DNA of 42,637 nucleotides from the IMG/VR virus record IMGVR_UViG_3300032241_002354, positions 1-42,637 of that record; one strand, written 5' to 3'. The notes below the pieces were generated by a model, which saw only the letters and a list, made by a program, of their open reading frames with translations, was not told the DNA's origin and made no database searches. The stretch is from a virus. Position numbers and translations under genes: made by a program. Shown here one piece after another: positions 35,309-42,637 of the stretch; position 1 is the stretch's first letter, and each line of letters starts with the position of its first letter.

Positions 35309-37165
35309 ATGCCTTTAGCTTTTAGAACTATCGACAAACTGACGGTAGTTCCGGCAGGGTCCAGAACTTTTAATGCATCAGGAAATTTTCAATTACCTCT
35401 TGGCGTAAAAGTAGTAACAATTACAGGCACAGGTTCAAAGGGGTTTACAGGACAACCTGGACAAGCAGGAACACCAGGCCAAATAGGTAACGCAGGTCAA
35501 CCAGGAAATACAGGAAATAATGGATTAGCTGGTCCTGCTGGCCAAGGCGGAACTGCGGGCGCTGCTGGAAATGCTGGTCAGCCTGGTCAAGCCGGAAACC
35601 AAGGCCAAGGAGGCAATGGTGGTGCTGGAGGTAATGGCGGCAATGGTGGTGCTGCAGGTTCAACTGGAGGTCCGGCTTATAATAACACATTAATGCCTCC
35701 ATGTAACAATTCAGCTTCTTCATGGCAAATAGATGGATTTCCAGGAAACGGTAGCGGTGGTTATACAGGAAATGCTTATTCAGGACCACAAGCTGGAACT
35801 AATGGTGGTGGTCGTAGTTGGTCAGTAGTTTTCAATTCTGGAGGTGGTCAAGCATATTCTTGGTCCGGTGCACCATATCCACTTTCTTCTTCTCCATCAA
35901 CATTTGTAACTAATGCTCCTCAAACACAACCAGGTGGACCTGGTGGTAATGGTTATGCCTATTGGCCAGGTCAGTCTGGAACAGGAACAGGACAACCAGG
36001 AAATGCAGGTCAACCTGGAAATGCAGGAACTCCAGGAAATACGGGAGCTTCAGGTGCAGCAGGAACCGGTGCAACATTAGCAAATAACACAAACGTACCT
36101 TATCCAACAACTTGGCCAGGAATAACAGGAACTAATGGAAATGCAGGAGCTCCAGGAAATACGGGAGCTTCAGGTGCAGCAGGGGCCCCAGGTGCTCAAG
36201 GACAACCCGGCGGAACATCTTATTTTGGTACAATCAATACTTATACAATAGCAGGCGGCGCAGGAGGACCTGGAGGTCAAGGCGGAACTGCCGGTGTTGG
36301 TGGGCCTGGAGGTTCAGGAGGTAATGCTGGTACTGTAGGTAATCCAGGAAATCACGGCAATTCAGGAAATATTGCAAATCCAGGAAATAACGGAAATGCT
36401 GGAGCTGGAGGTACAGGAGGAACAGGAGGCACAGGACAAACTGGTCAATCTGGAGGTCAAGGCGGTGGATCCGGTAGTGGTATGGGAACAGTAGGTTGTT
36501 ATATGACCGGAAACTGGTTCAATGGAAATGGCGTGTTACCTCAATCACAATATAATGTTCAAATTACTGGACCTGGAGGTTTTGTATCACAAGGGTATTC
36601 TTTATACATGTATGGAGACGGCATACCAAATGCAGGTCCACAAGGTGCAGGAAATAATCCAGGGTTTGGTGCAGGAGGTACAGCTGCTCCACACGGAAAT
36701 GCCTCTGCTGGTAGTCTTTATCAGGACAATAATGGAACATATGTTGGTCCAGGTCAAGCCAATGGTCCAGGTACTACTACTTCTTATAAAGGAGCTTCAG
36801 GTGGTGCAGGCCAAGCGGGTTCTACAGGAAATACTGGCGGTGCTGGTGCAAGTCAACCTGGACAACCAGGACAACCTGGAGGAGCTGCAGCTGCTGGAAC
36901 TAACGGAAATCCAGGAACCGCCGGTGCAAACGGAACAGGTGCAACAGCAGGTGGTACAGGACAAGCCGCTCCTGCAACATGGACAGGTTCAGCCGGTGGC
37001 GCTGCAGGATCGGGTTCGACAGGACAACCTGGGGCATCAACAGCATATCCTGGAGTTTCAGTTAACCAACGTGGAGTATATGCTATTGCAATAGGCACAG
37101 GAGCACAAACAGGTTCAATTACTGTATCTTGGCCTAAACAAGACCATAATGATTACGCTATATAA
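35309..37165 (+). CDS. collagen-like/glycine-rich surface protein (618 aa)
   Basis: Probable extended tail or capsid-surface adhesin. Residues 1-45 are beta-like (PLGVKVVTITGTG); then Gly-X-Y runs GQPGQAGTPGQIGNAGQPGN and further Gly-rich segments broken by aromatic/globular stretches (RSWSVVFNSGGGQAYSW, FVSQGYSLYMYGDG). The C-terminus is beta (GVYAIAIGTGAQTGSITVSW). Proline falls mainly in the Y position (GQP, GTP, GAP), the site prolyl hydroxylases use in collagen. Where Gly takes the X or Y position, a polyglycine-II fold as in T-even gp38 adhesins is also possible. The gene is richer in G+C than its neighbours because of Gly/Ala/Pro codons, not necessarily transfer. A 2OG-Fe(II) oxygenase gene follows directly. 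Confidence 0.82.
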   Translation: MPLAFRTIDKLTVVPAGSRTFNASGNFQLPLGVKVVTITGTGSKGFTGQPGQAGTPGQIGNAGQPGNTGNNGLAGPAGQGGTAGAAGNAGQPGQAGNQGQGGNGGAGGNGGNGGAAGSTGGPAYNNTLMPPCNNSASSWQIDGFPGNGSGGYTGNAYSGPQAGTNGGGRSWSVVFNSGGGQAYSWSGAPYPLSSSPSTFVTNAPQTQPGGPGGNGYAYWPGQSGTGTGQPGNAGQPGNAGTPGNTGASGAAGTGATLANNTNVPYPTTWPGITGTNGNAGAPGNTGASGAAGAPGAQGQPGGTSYFGTINTYTIAGGAGGPGGQGGTAGVGGPGGSGGNAGTVGNPGNHGNSGNIANPGNNGNAGAGGTGGTGGTGQTGQSGGQGGGSGSGMGTVGCYMTGNWFNGNGVLPQSQYNVQITGPGGFVSQGYSLYMYGDGIPNAGPQGAGNNPGFGAGGTAAPHGNASAGSLYQDNNGTYVGPGQANGPGTTTSYKGASGGAGQAGSTGNTGGAGASQPGQPGQPGGAAAAGTNGNPGTAGANGTGATAGGTGQAAPATWTGSAGGAAGSGSTGQPGASTAYPGVSVNQRGVYAIAIGTGAQTGSITVSWPKQDHNDYAI

Positions 37166-37168
37166 ATA
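37161..37168 (+). promoter_or_regulatory. late promoter TATAAATA ahead of the second oxygenase
   Basis: Exact late box, overlapping the stop codon of the collagen-like gene. Start expected near 37175, 27 bases ahead of the ATG at 37202. Confidence 0.68.
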
Positions 37169-37201
37169 ATTTATCTTCTCTGACTTTGAAAAAACCTTAT
37201 T

Positions 37202-37819
37202 ATGTCAATATATAATTTTTCTCCTACACCCACTTTTGGTATTTCTGACCACGCTTTTGTAACATGGAAAGATGGTTTCACTAATGAAGAAGTTGATGAT
37301 TTAATTAAAATTGGTGAAAGTTTAATTCCACAACCCGCAAAAGTTGGCATAACAAATGAGGAAGCTCCAAAAGAACTTAGAGTTAGTAAAGTATCTTGGT
37401 TAACTTTTAATAAAGATACTGAAATTTATTATAGTAAACTTGCTTGGATAGCAAATCAATTAAACGGACAATTTTACCGTTATAATATAAGTGGATTTTG
37501 TGAAGATTTTCAATATACAGTTTATGATGCAAGTGATGAAGGTCATTATACTTGGCATATGGACAAACATATTGCATACAATGGTATAATTTCTAATTCT
37601 AGTCCTAGGAAATTATCTTTGATTATGCAATTAAGTGACCCTAGTGAGTATGAAGGCGGCGATATAGAATTATTTTATGAAAATGAACCTGTAAAAGTAG
37701 AAAAAGAAAAAGGTTTTATTTGTGTTTTTCCTTCATGGATTATGCATAGGGTTACTCCTGTAACCAAAGGAACTAGAAGAAGTTTAGTTATTTGGATGTC
37801 AGGTCCAGCATTTGTATGA
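37202..37819 (+). CDS. 2OG-Fe(II) oxygenase, prolyl hydroxylase-like (PKHD type)
   Basis: Second Fe(II)/2-oxoglutarate dioxygenase. Seen: iron triad H119 and D121 in TWHMDKH and H182 in MHRVTPV, 2OG-binding arginine in RRSLVIWMSGP (R192/R193), and the double-stranded beta-helix segments LSLIMQLSDPSEYEGGDIEL, GFICVFPSWIMHRV. All needed residues are present. 205 residues. It is a different lineage from the enzyme at 1209, closer to the PiuC/PKHD type. It lies right behind the collagen-like gene with its own late promoter, so it would be made with virion proteins, which supports a role in modifying a virion component (inference). No SD visible. Confidence 0.88.
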   Translation: MSIYNFSPTPTFGISDHAFVTWKDGFTNEEVDDLIKIGESLIPQPAKVGITNEEAPKELRVSKVSWLTFNKDTEIYYSKLAWIANQLNGQFYRYNISGFCEDFQYTVYDASDEGHYTWHMDKHIAYNGIISNSSPRKLSLIMQLSDPSEYEGGDIELFYENEPVKVEKEKGFICVFPSWIMHRVTPVTKGTRRSLVIWMSGPAFV

Positions 37820-37854
37820 ACTAAATATAGTAGTTAAACTAGAATAATAATAAA

Positions 37855-38193
37855 ATGCCAGCATCCTACACAAATCTTTACATTGAACAAGGCGCAACAT
37901 TTTCCACATCTATCACATTAGATGATTCTACTGGCGCAAATTATAACTTACAAAATTATTCTGTTATAAGTCAACTTCGCACTTCATATTACACAGCAAA
38001 CGCTACAGCAAATTTTTCAACAACCATAGATACAGGTAATGCAATTATTACTATGTCTATATCTTCAGCAAATACAGCAAATATTCCCGCTGGTCGTTAT
38101 GTTTATGACACACTAATTAAAGACAATGTTCATAATACCGCTTTGAGGATTTTAGAAGGAATCGCAGAAGTTTCTCCGTCAGTATCGAGGTAA
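37855..38193 (+). CDS. small beta-sandwich structural protein (112 aa)
   Basis: Unassigned; a beta-rich domain with ATFSTSITLDDSTGANYNLQ, QLRTSYYTANATANFSTTID and IPAGRYVYDTLIKD, the strand rhythm of BppU-type N-terminal domains of phage baseplate/fibre proteins (resemblance by eye). Likely a fibre-connecting or fibre-cap protein given its neighbours. No SD; preceded by CTAAATA at 37821. Confidence 0.65.
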   Translation: MPASYTNLYIEQGATFSTSITLDDSTGANYNLQNYSVISQLRTSYYTANATANFSTTIDTGNAIITMSISSANTANIPAGRYVYDTLIKDNVHNTALRILEGIAEVSPSVSR

Positions 38194-38196
38194 AAT

Positions 38197-38460
38197 ATGC
38201 CAAACGTAACCGTATCACCCACATCAGGTCTAGGTGTTAAGGTAGGTTCAGGCGCAGGTATTAGAAGTACTGTATCCGGTTCTTCTTCAACTAATGCAAG
38301 AGTTGGTGCCGGCAGTAATATAACTACATCTGTTTCTGGTGGTGCCGGAGTTTCAGTAACAACAAGTGGTTCTACAAAAATTAATACCAAAACACAAACA
38401 TCAACTGTTACTGTCTACGAATATGTACAGGTGCAACAAGTAGATGATGGATTCTTTTGA
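38197..38460 (+). CDS. small Ser/Gly/Thr-rich protein (87 aa)
   Basis: Low-complexity Ser/Gly/Val/Thr repeat ([37 protein letters not shown]) ending in [17 protein letters not shown]. No family recognised. Its stop overlaps the following giant fibre start (TGATG), so the two are probably translationally coupled; a fibre-assembly or capping partner is plausible. Confidence 0.6.
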   Translation: MPNVTVSPTSGLGVKVGSGAGIRSTVSGSSSTNARVGAGSNITTSVSGGAGVSVTTSGSTKINTKTQTSTVTVYEYVQVQQVDDGFF

Positions 38461-41400
38461 TGGCCAATACAACAATATCACAAATCCTTCGGTCGTATTC
38501 TAATACTATACCATTATCATTGGCTGATGGTCAATTAGCCTATTCTTTTGTATCAAATACATTATACATTGGAGATAATAGTAATAATATTATTACCATT
38601 GGTGGTAATTCACTTGTTAATACAGCAAATCTTGCGTATGCACAATCTAATTTAGCAACTATACTTGCTCAAGCATCTTTTAACCAAGTAAATGTTACAC
38701 AGTCTTTAGCACAAGCGGCATTTAACTATGCCAATAATGTTACAGATAATTATGCAAGAACAGAAGCAAATGCAGCTTATAGTTTAGCACAATCATCTTT
38801 TACACAAGCTAATGCTAGTTTTTCTGCCGTTAATACATTAACACAATATACACAAAGTGCTTATGCATTGGCAAACAATGTTAATAATTTAGCACAAGTT
38901 GCATTTAATACCGCAAATACAATCACCGGTATTAATTCTTATATTGCTGGAGTTGATGCAACACAAAACACTAACATTACAGCAGTTAGTAATTATTCCA
39001 CATCTGCATACGCTCAGGCAAATGCCGCCAATAATTTAGCACAATCGGCATTTAATTATGCTAATGGTATTTCTGCTTCTATTAACGATTCATTTGCTAG
39101 ACAACAAGCAAACGCCAGTTTTATACAAGCTAATGCAGCTTTTAACCAAGCAAATGTAGTTATTTCAGCTTACGCACAAGCAAACATTGCAGTAAATATA
39201 GCACAGGCAGCTTACAATGCGGCTAATTTAAGTTTAAGTAATACAGCAAACGCAGCTTTTGTACAAGCTAATGCTGCAAATAATTTAGCAACATCAGCTT
39301 ATGGTCAGGCAAACGCAGCCTACTCATTAGCCACAACAGCAAACACAGTTGCAAATACTGCCAACAATTTGGCAAATAAATTGCAAGGTGCAATGAATCA
39401 AGCTAATAGTAATATTAGTTCTGCATTTACAACTTTATCATATCAACAAATATACATCAACTCACTTAATGTATATTCACAAAGTGCTTTTTCACAAGCA
39501 AATACTGCAACTGTTTTAGCACAAGCTGCTTATGATGCAGCTAATAATTCTGGTTATAATTCATCGTTATTTGCATTTAATCAAGCAAATGCAGCCTTCA
39601 TACAAGCAAACGCATCATTTAACCAAGCAAACGCCGGTTATAATTTAGCGCAAGCTGCATTTAATTATGCAAATACATTAACAGTAACAAATGTATCTTC
39701 TGTTTTCAATGTCGCTAATGCGGCTTTTATACAAGCTAATGCGGCATTTAATCAAGCTAATTTAGTATTTACTACGGCAAATACAGCTGCAGCAAATACA
39801 ATATACTTGCAAAATGTTTTATATTCTGTTAATGCAAATCTATCAACACTTAATACTTCAATTACCACACAAAGTGGTATAACACAGAATACTTATAATT
39901 TAGCTTCTGCTAGTTTCAATCAAGCAAACCTTGCATACACACGAGCAAATAATTCGGTATTAAAAACTGGTGATACAATAACAGGTGTATTAAATGTTGC
40001 TAACAATTTAATTGTTACTGGTAATGTTTATTCAACCAATAATATTGTTGTTAATCTTTCAGCAAATACAAATCAATTATTAACGAATTCTGGTTTACAA
40101 GTTGGTGGAAAATTAATACCAATTTCATCTAGCATACAATTTAATGGACAACTAGATGCTATTAATTTAAATCCAGGTATTCAATTTGGTAATTTAGATT
40201 ATTGTATTGAAGCTTGGATTTATTTAACTTCTTCTCCTGCAACAGACACGGGAATTTTAGGAACTACCAATTCAAACGCTTTAAATTTTAGAATTAATGG
40301 TACATCTACATTTACAATTGATGATTATAATCAAGGTGCTACTGCTACATTTAATGTTCCAAATCTTTCTTTAAATCAATGGCATCACGTAGCAGCAGTT
40401 AGATATTTGGGTTATGCCACAGTATTTGTTGATGGTGTTCGTTCTACTACAGGAGCAGTTTCTTTAGCATCAAATTATTATAGTTATACTAATTTAGTTG
40501 GTGCAAATGGTAATGCATTAAATCATAATTTCCCTGGTTATATTAGTAATTTAAGAGTTATTGTTGGTTCAACTCCGTACAGTTCATTAGGTTCATCATT
40601 AATTGTACCAACTACACCATTATCGTACTATCAGTACAATGGTACTCAGTTGTTAATGGCACAAAATATTTCTAATGTAACTTATGATGCTACGGGAATT
40701 CAAACACTAACACTTGATGGTACACCTTTAGTTTCAACGAATAGTCCTTTTATAGGACCAACAGGATTAAGTTGGTTGTATGATGGTACAGGAGGATGGA
40801 TAACTTCTGGTGGTATAACCTCTGCATCACTTAATTTACAAAATATAACTGCATCAACTAATACAAAAACTGGTGCGTTAATAGTTGCTGGCGGCGTTGG
40901 TGTATCAGGAAATTTAAATGTTGGAGGTGCAATATCTTCTCCAACAATTATAGCAATACAAAGTTTAGCACAAGCTGCATTTGATGTTGCAAATAGTAGT
41001 GCATTATTAGGAGGAATACAAGGAGCAACGGGTGCAACGGGCATTGGTGCTACTGGTGCTACAGGTATTGGTGCAACAGGAGCTTCTGGTATTACCGGTT
41101 CAACAGGAGCCACAGGTCTTGTAGGCGCACAAGGCGCCACAGGTATTGCAGGACCTCCAGGAGCCACAGGTCCTATTGGTAATGTTGGTCCAGCTGGAGG
41201 ATTGGGAGCTACTGGTTCAACAGGACCAATAGGTGCAACAGGTGCCGGTTCTACAGGTGCTACGGGTATATCAGGACCTCCAGGTTCACCTGGTGGTGCG
41301 ACTGGTGCTACGGGCGCTTCAGGTGCTACAGGTGCAACAGGTAATATAGGACCTGTAGGTCCTCAAGGTGCTACTGGATTAGGAGCCACAGGTCTTACAG

Positions 41401-42637
41401 GTGCAACAGGTCCTACTGGACCACAAGGCGCAACTGGAGGATTAGGTTCTACTGGTGCAACAGGTCAATTAGGTCCTCAAGGTGCAACCGGTTATGGTGC
41501 AACCGGCGCAACTGGTATACAAGGTGCAACAGGTCAATTGGGTCCTCAAGGTGCTACAGGCTTAGGTGCTACTGGTGCCACAGGTGTTCAAGGTGCTACT
41601 GGTGTAATAGGTCCTCAAGGTGCTACAGGCTTAGGCGCTACTGGTGCTACAGGTGTTCAAGGTGCTACAGGTGTTCAAGGTGCTACTGGACCACAAGGTA
41701 ATATAGGTTTAACAGGTTCTACTGGACCACAAGGTATTCAAGGAACGACAGGCGCCACAGGTATTCAAGGTGCCACCGGTTCTACAGGTATTCAAGGACC
41801 TTTAGGTGCTACTGGTGCAACAGGTGTTGTTGGTGCAACCGGTTTAACAGGAAATACCGGTGCAACCGGTTTAGTTGGTACTACGGGTGCCACAGGTGTT
41901 CAAGGTGCCACAGGTGTTACAGGAAATACAGGTGCAACGGGATTAGTTGGTACTACGGGCGCTACAGGTTTATTAGGTCCAATAGGTCCTGCAGGCCCTC
42001 AAGGTGCAACGGGTATTGGTGCTTCAGGTGCAACAGGTTCTACTGGACCTATTGGACCACAAGGTGCTACAGGTATTGGTTCAACTGGTGCAACAGGTCC
42101 TGCAGGTACTTCAGTTGTAATTAAAGGTAGTGTTGCAAGTGTTTTAGATTTACCAACTTCAGGAAATACAAACGGTGATGGTTATATTTTAACCACTACT
42201 GGTCACTTAATAGTATATACAGGAGGAAGTCCTGGATTTACTGACGTTGGTCAAATTGTAGGACCACAAGGTGCAACAGGTGTAGGCGCTACTGGTGCTA
42301 CAGGTGTTATTGGTACAACAGGTGCCACAGGACCTCAAGGTGCTACCGGTGTTATAGGACCTATAGGATCCACAGGTTCTACAGGACCTATTGGACCTAT
42401 AGGTCCTACAGGATCCACAGGCGTTATAGGACCACAAGGTGCTACAGGCTCTACAGGACCTACAGGACCACAAGGTGCCACGGGTATTGGTGCTACTGGC
42501 GCAACAGGTAATATAGGACCACAAGGTGCTACAGGTTCTACTGGACCACAAGGTATTCAAGGAACAACCGGTGCAACCGGTATTCAAGGTGCCACCGGTT
42601 CTACAGGTATTCAAGGACCTTTAGGTGCTACTGGTGC
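38460..42637 (+). CDS. giant tail fibre: heptad repeats, LamG-like domain and collagen repeats (partial, runs off the window)
   Basis: Open frame of at least 1392 codons from ATG 38460 (overlapping the TGA before it) to the window edge, without a stop. Order: a 60-residue start ([36 protein letters not shown]); QAN heptad shaft, about residues 60-500; a short strand-rich stretch ([12 protein letters not shown]); a LamG/concanavalin-like domain at about 557-720 ([37 protein letters not shown]); then Gly-X-Y repeats from about 853, dominated by GAT, GPQ, GVQ and GIQ triplets, broken by a beta stretch at about 1218-1265 ([20 protein letters not shown]). Proline is mostly in X here. A trimeric host-binding fibre is likely; the C-terminus is missing. 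Confidence 0.85.
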   Translation, partial: MANTTISQILRSYSNTIPLSLADGQLAYSFVSNTLYIGDNSNNIITIGGNSLVNTANLAYAQSNLATILAQASFNQVNVTQSLAQAAFNYANNVTDNYARTEANAAYSLAQSSFTQANASFSAVNTLTQYTQSAYALANNVNNLAQVAFNTANTITGINSYIAGVDATQNTNITAVSNYSTSAYAQANAANNLAQSAFNYANGISASINDSFARQQANASFIQANAAFNQANVVISAYAQANIAVNIAQAAYNAANLSLSNTANAAFVQANAANNLATSAYGQANAAYSLATTANTVANTANNLANKLQGAMNQANSNISSAFTTLSYQQIYINSLNVYSQSAFSQANTATVLAQAAYDAANNSGYNSSLFAFNQANAAFIQANASFNQANAGYNLAQAAFNYANTLTVTNVSSVFNVANAAFIQANAAFNQANLVFTTANTAAANTIYLQNVLYSVNANLSTLNTSITTQSGITQNTYNLASASFNQANLAYTRANNSVLKTGDTITGVLNVANNLIVTGNVYSTNNIVVNLSANTNQLLTNSGLQVGGKLIPISSSIQFNGQLDAINLNPGIQFGNLDYCIEAWIYLTSSPATDTGILGTTNSNALNFRINGTSTFTIDDYNQGATATFNVPNLSLNQWHHVAAVRYLGYATVFVDGVRSTTGAVSLASNYYSYTNLVGANGNALNHNFPGYISNLRVIVGSTPYSSLGSSLIVPTTPLSYYQYNGTQLLMAQNISNVTYDATGIQTLTLDGTPLVSTNSPFIGPTGLSWLYDGTGGWITSGGITSASLNLQNITASTNTKTGALIVAGGVGVSGNLNVGGAISSPTIIAIQSLAQAAFDVANSSALLGGIQGATGATGIGATGATGIGATGASGITGSTGATGLVGAQGATGIAGPPGATGPIGNVGPAGGLGATGSTGPIGATGAGSTGATGISGPPGSPGGATGATGASGATGATGNIGPVGPQGATGLGATGLTGATGPTGPQGATGGLGSTGATGQLGPQGATGYGATGATGIQGATGQLGPQGATGLGATGATGVQGATGVIGPQGATGLGATGATGVQGATGVQGATGPQGNIGLTGSTGPQGIQGTTGATGIQGATGSTGIQGPLGATGATGVVGATGLTGNTGATGLVGTTGATGVQGATGVTGNTGATGLVGTTGATGLLGPIGPAGPQGATGIGASGATGSTGPIGPQGATGIGSTGATGPAGTSVVIKGSVASVLDLPTSGNTNGDGYILTTTGHLIVYTGGSPGFTDVGQIVGPQGATGVGATGATGVIGTTGATGPQGATGVIGPIGSTGSTGPIGPIGPTGSTGVIGPQGATGSTGPTGPQGATGIGATGATGNIGPQGATGSTGPQGIQGTTGATGIQGATGSTGIQGPLGATG
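41712..41818 (+). repeat. 107-bp near-identical direct repeat, copy 1
   Basis: Matches 42531-42637 at 102 of 107 bases by my comparison, in the same frame of the collagen-repeat fibre; the offset is 819 bases (273 codons). Confidence 0.8.
42531..42637 (+). repeat. 107-bp near-identical direct repeat, copy 2 (ends at window edge)
   Basis: Second copy of 41712-41818. The identity may continue past the end of the window. In-frame recombination would remove or add 273 residues of the Gly-X-Y shaft. Confidence 0.78.

Noticed and set aside
36522-37094. 190-codon frame inside the collagen-like gene
   Set aside because: Shadow of the glycine-rich repeat read in another frame (Gln/Leu/Val-rich); the main frame is continuous and has clear domains.
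40700-42614. Two antisense frames, Pro/Val/Ala-rich and Ser/Cys/Thr-rich
   Set aside because: Complementary reading of the Gly-X-Y repeat; no start signal and biased composition typical of shadow frames.
41020-42637. Short periodic repeats (GGTGCNACNGG and similar) considered as a CRISPR array or satellite
   Set aside because: Period is nine bases, in frame, and translates to Gly-X-Y triplets; there are no unique spacers of constant length.

Overview
This window is a piece of a low-GC, T4-type myophage genome (contractile tail). The evidence is a run of recognisable T4 core proteins: gp59, gp32, gp33-type late coactivator, gp4, gp53, gp48, gp54, gp26, gp27, gp5 (split), gp25, gp6, gp7 and gp8. 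Gene style (2OG-Fe(II) oxygenases, DUF4815-type giant structural protein, long repeat fibres) resembles T4-like phages of marine and freshwater bacteria (cyanophages, pelagiphages) more than enteric T4. The host cannot be read directly. A phage tmRNA tag of the form ANDESYALAA resembles beta/gammaproteobacterial tags, which hints at a proteobacterial host (inference).

Layout. (1) 26-290: tmRNA-like RNA with tag reading frame. (2) 293-2874: tightly overlapping plus-strand genes: SleB-type cell-wall hydrolase, two small proteins (one the probable gp33-like late coactivator), prolyl-4-hydroxylase-like oxygenase, gp59 helicase loader, HAD 5'-nucleotidase. (3) 2871-3929: own promoter, gp32 single-strand DNA-binding protein, terminator. 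(4) 10203-3928, minus strand: gp4, an unassigned conserved protein, gp54, gp26 with an apparent -1 frameshift extension, then two paralogous tape-measure/hub-like proteins, one with a lytic transglycosylase domain. (5) 10203-38460, plus strand: a late promoter and the baseplate series gp48, gp53, gp27, split gp5 (OB protein, helical protein, beta-helix spike), an unknown protein, gp25, gp6, gp7, a fibre, gp8, a 2117-residue structural protein, a small coiled-coil protein, a second fibre, a glycine-rich collagen-like protein, a second 2OG-Fe(II) oxygenase and two small proteins. (6) 38460-end: an open reading frame with no stop in the window, encoding a giant fibre with heptad repeats, a LamG-like domain and long Gly-X-Y repeats.

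How it works together. Blocks 4-6 encode the baseplate, tail-tube initiation, cell-puncturing spike and host-recognition fibres; block 3 and gp59 serve replication/recombination; the gp33-like protein would activate the late promoters (TATAAATA-type boxes at 10203, 34940 and 37161). The most interesting points are the tmRNA whose tRNA-like 3' half is not downstream, the T_TTT_TTC slippery site that would fuse gp26 to a start-less downstream frame just before the tape-measure-like genes, the dispersal of the gp5 functions over separate genes, and prolyl-hydroxylase-like enzymes encoded beside a protein with many Gly-X-Pro triplets.
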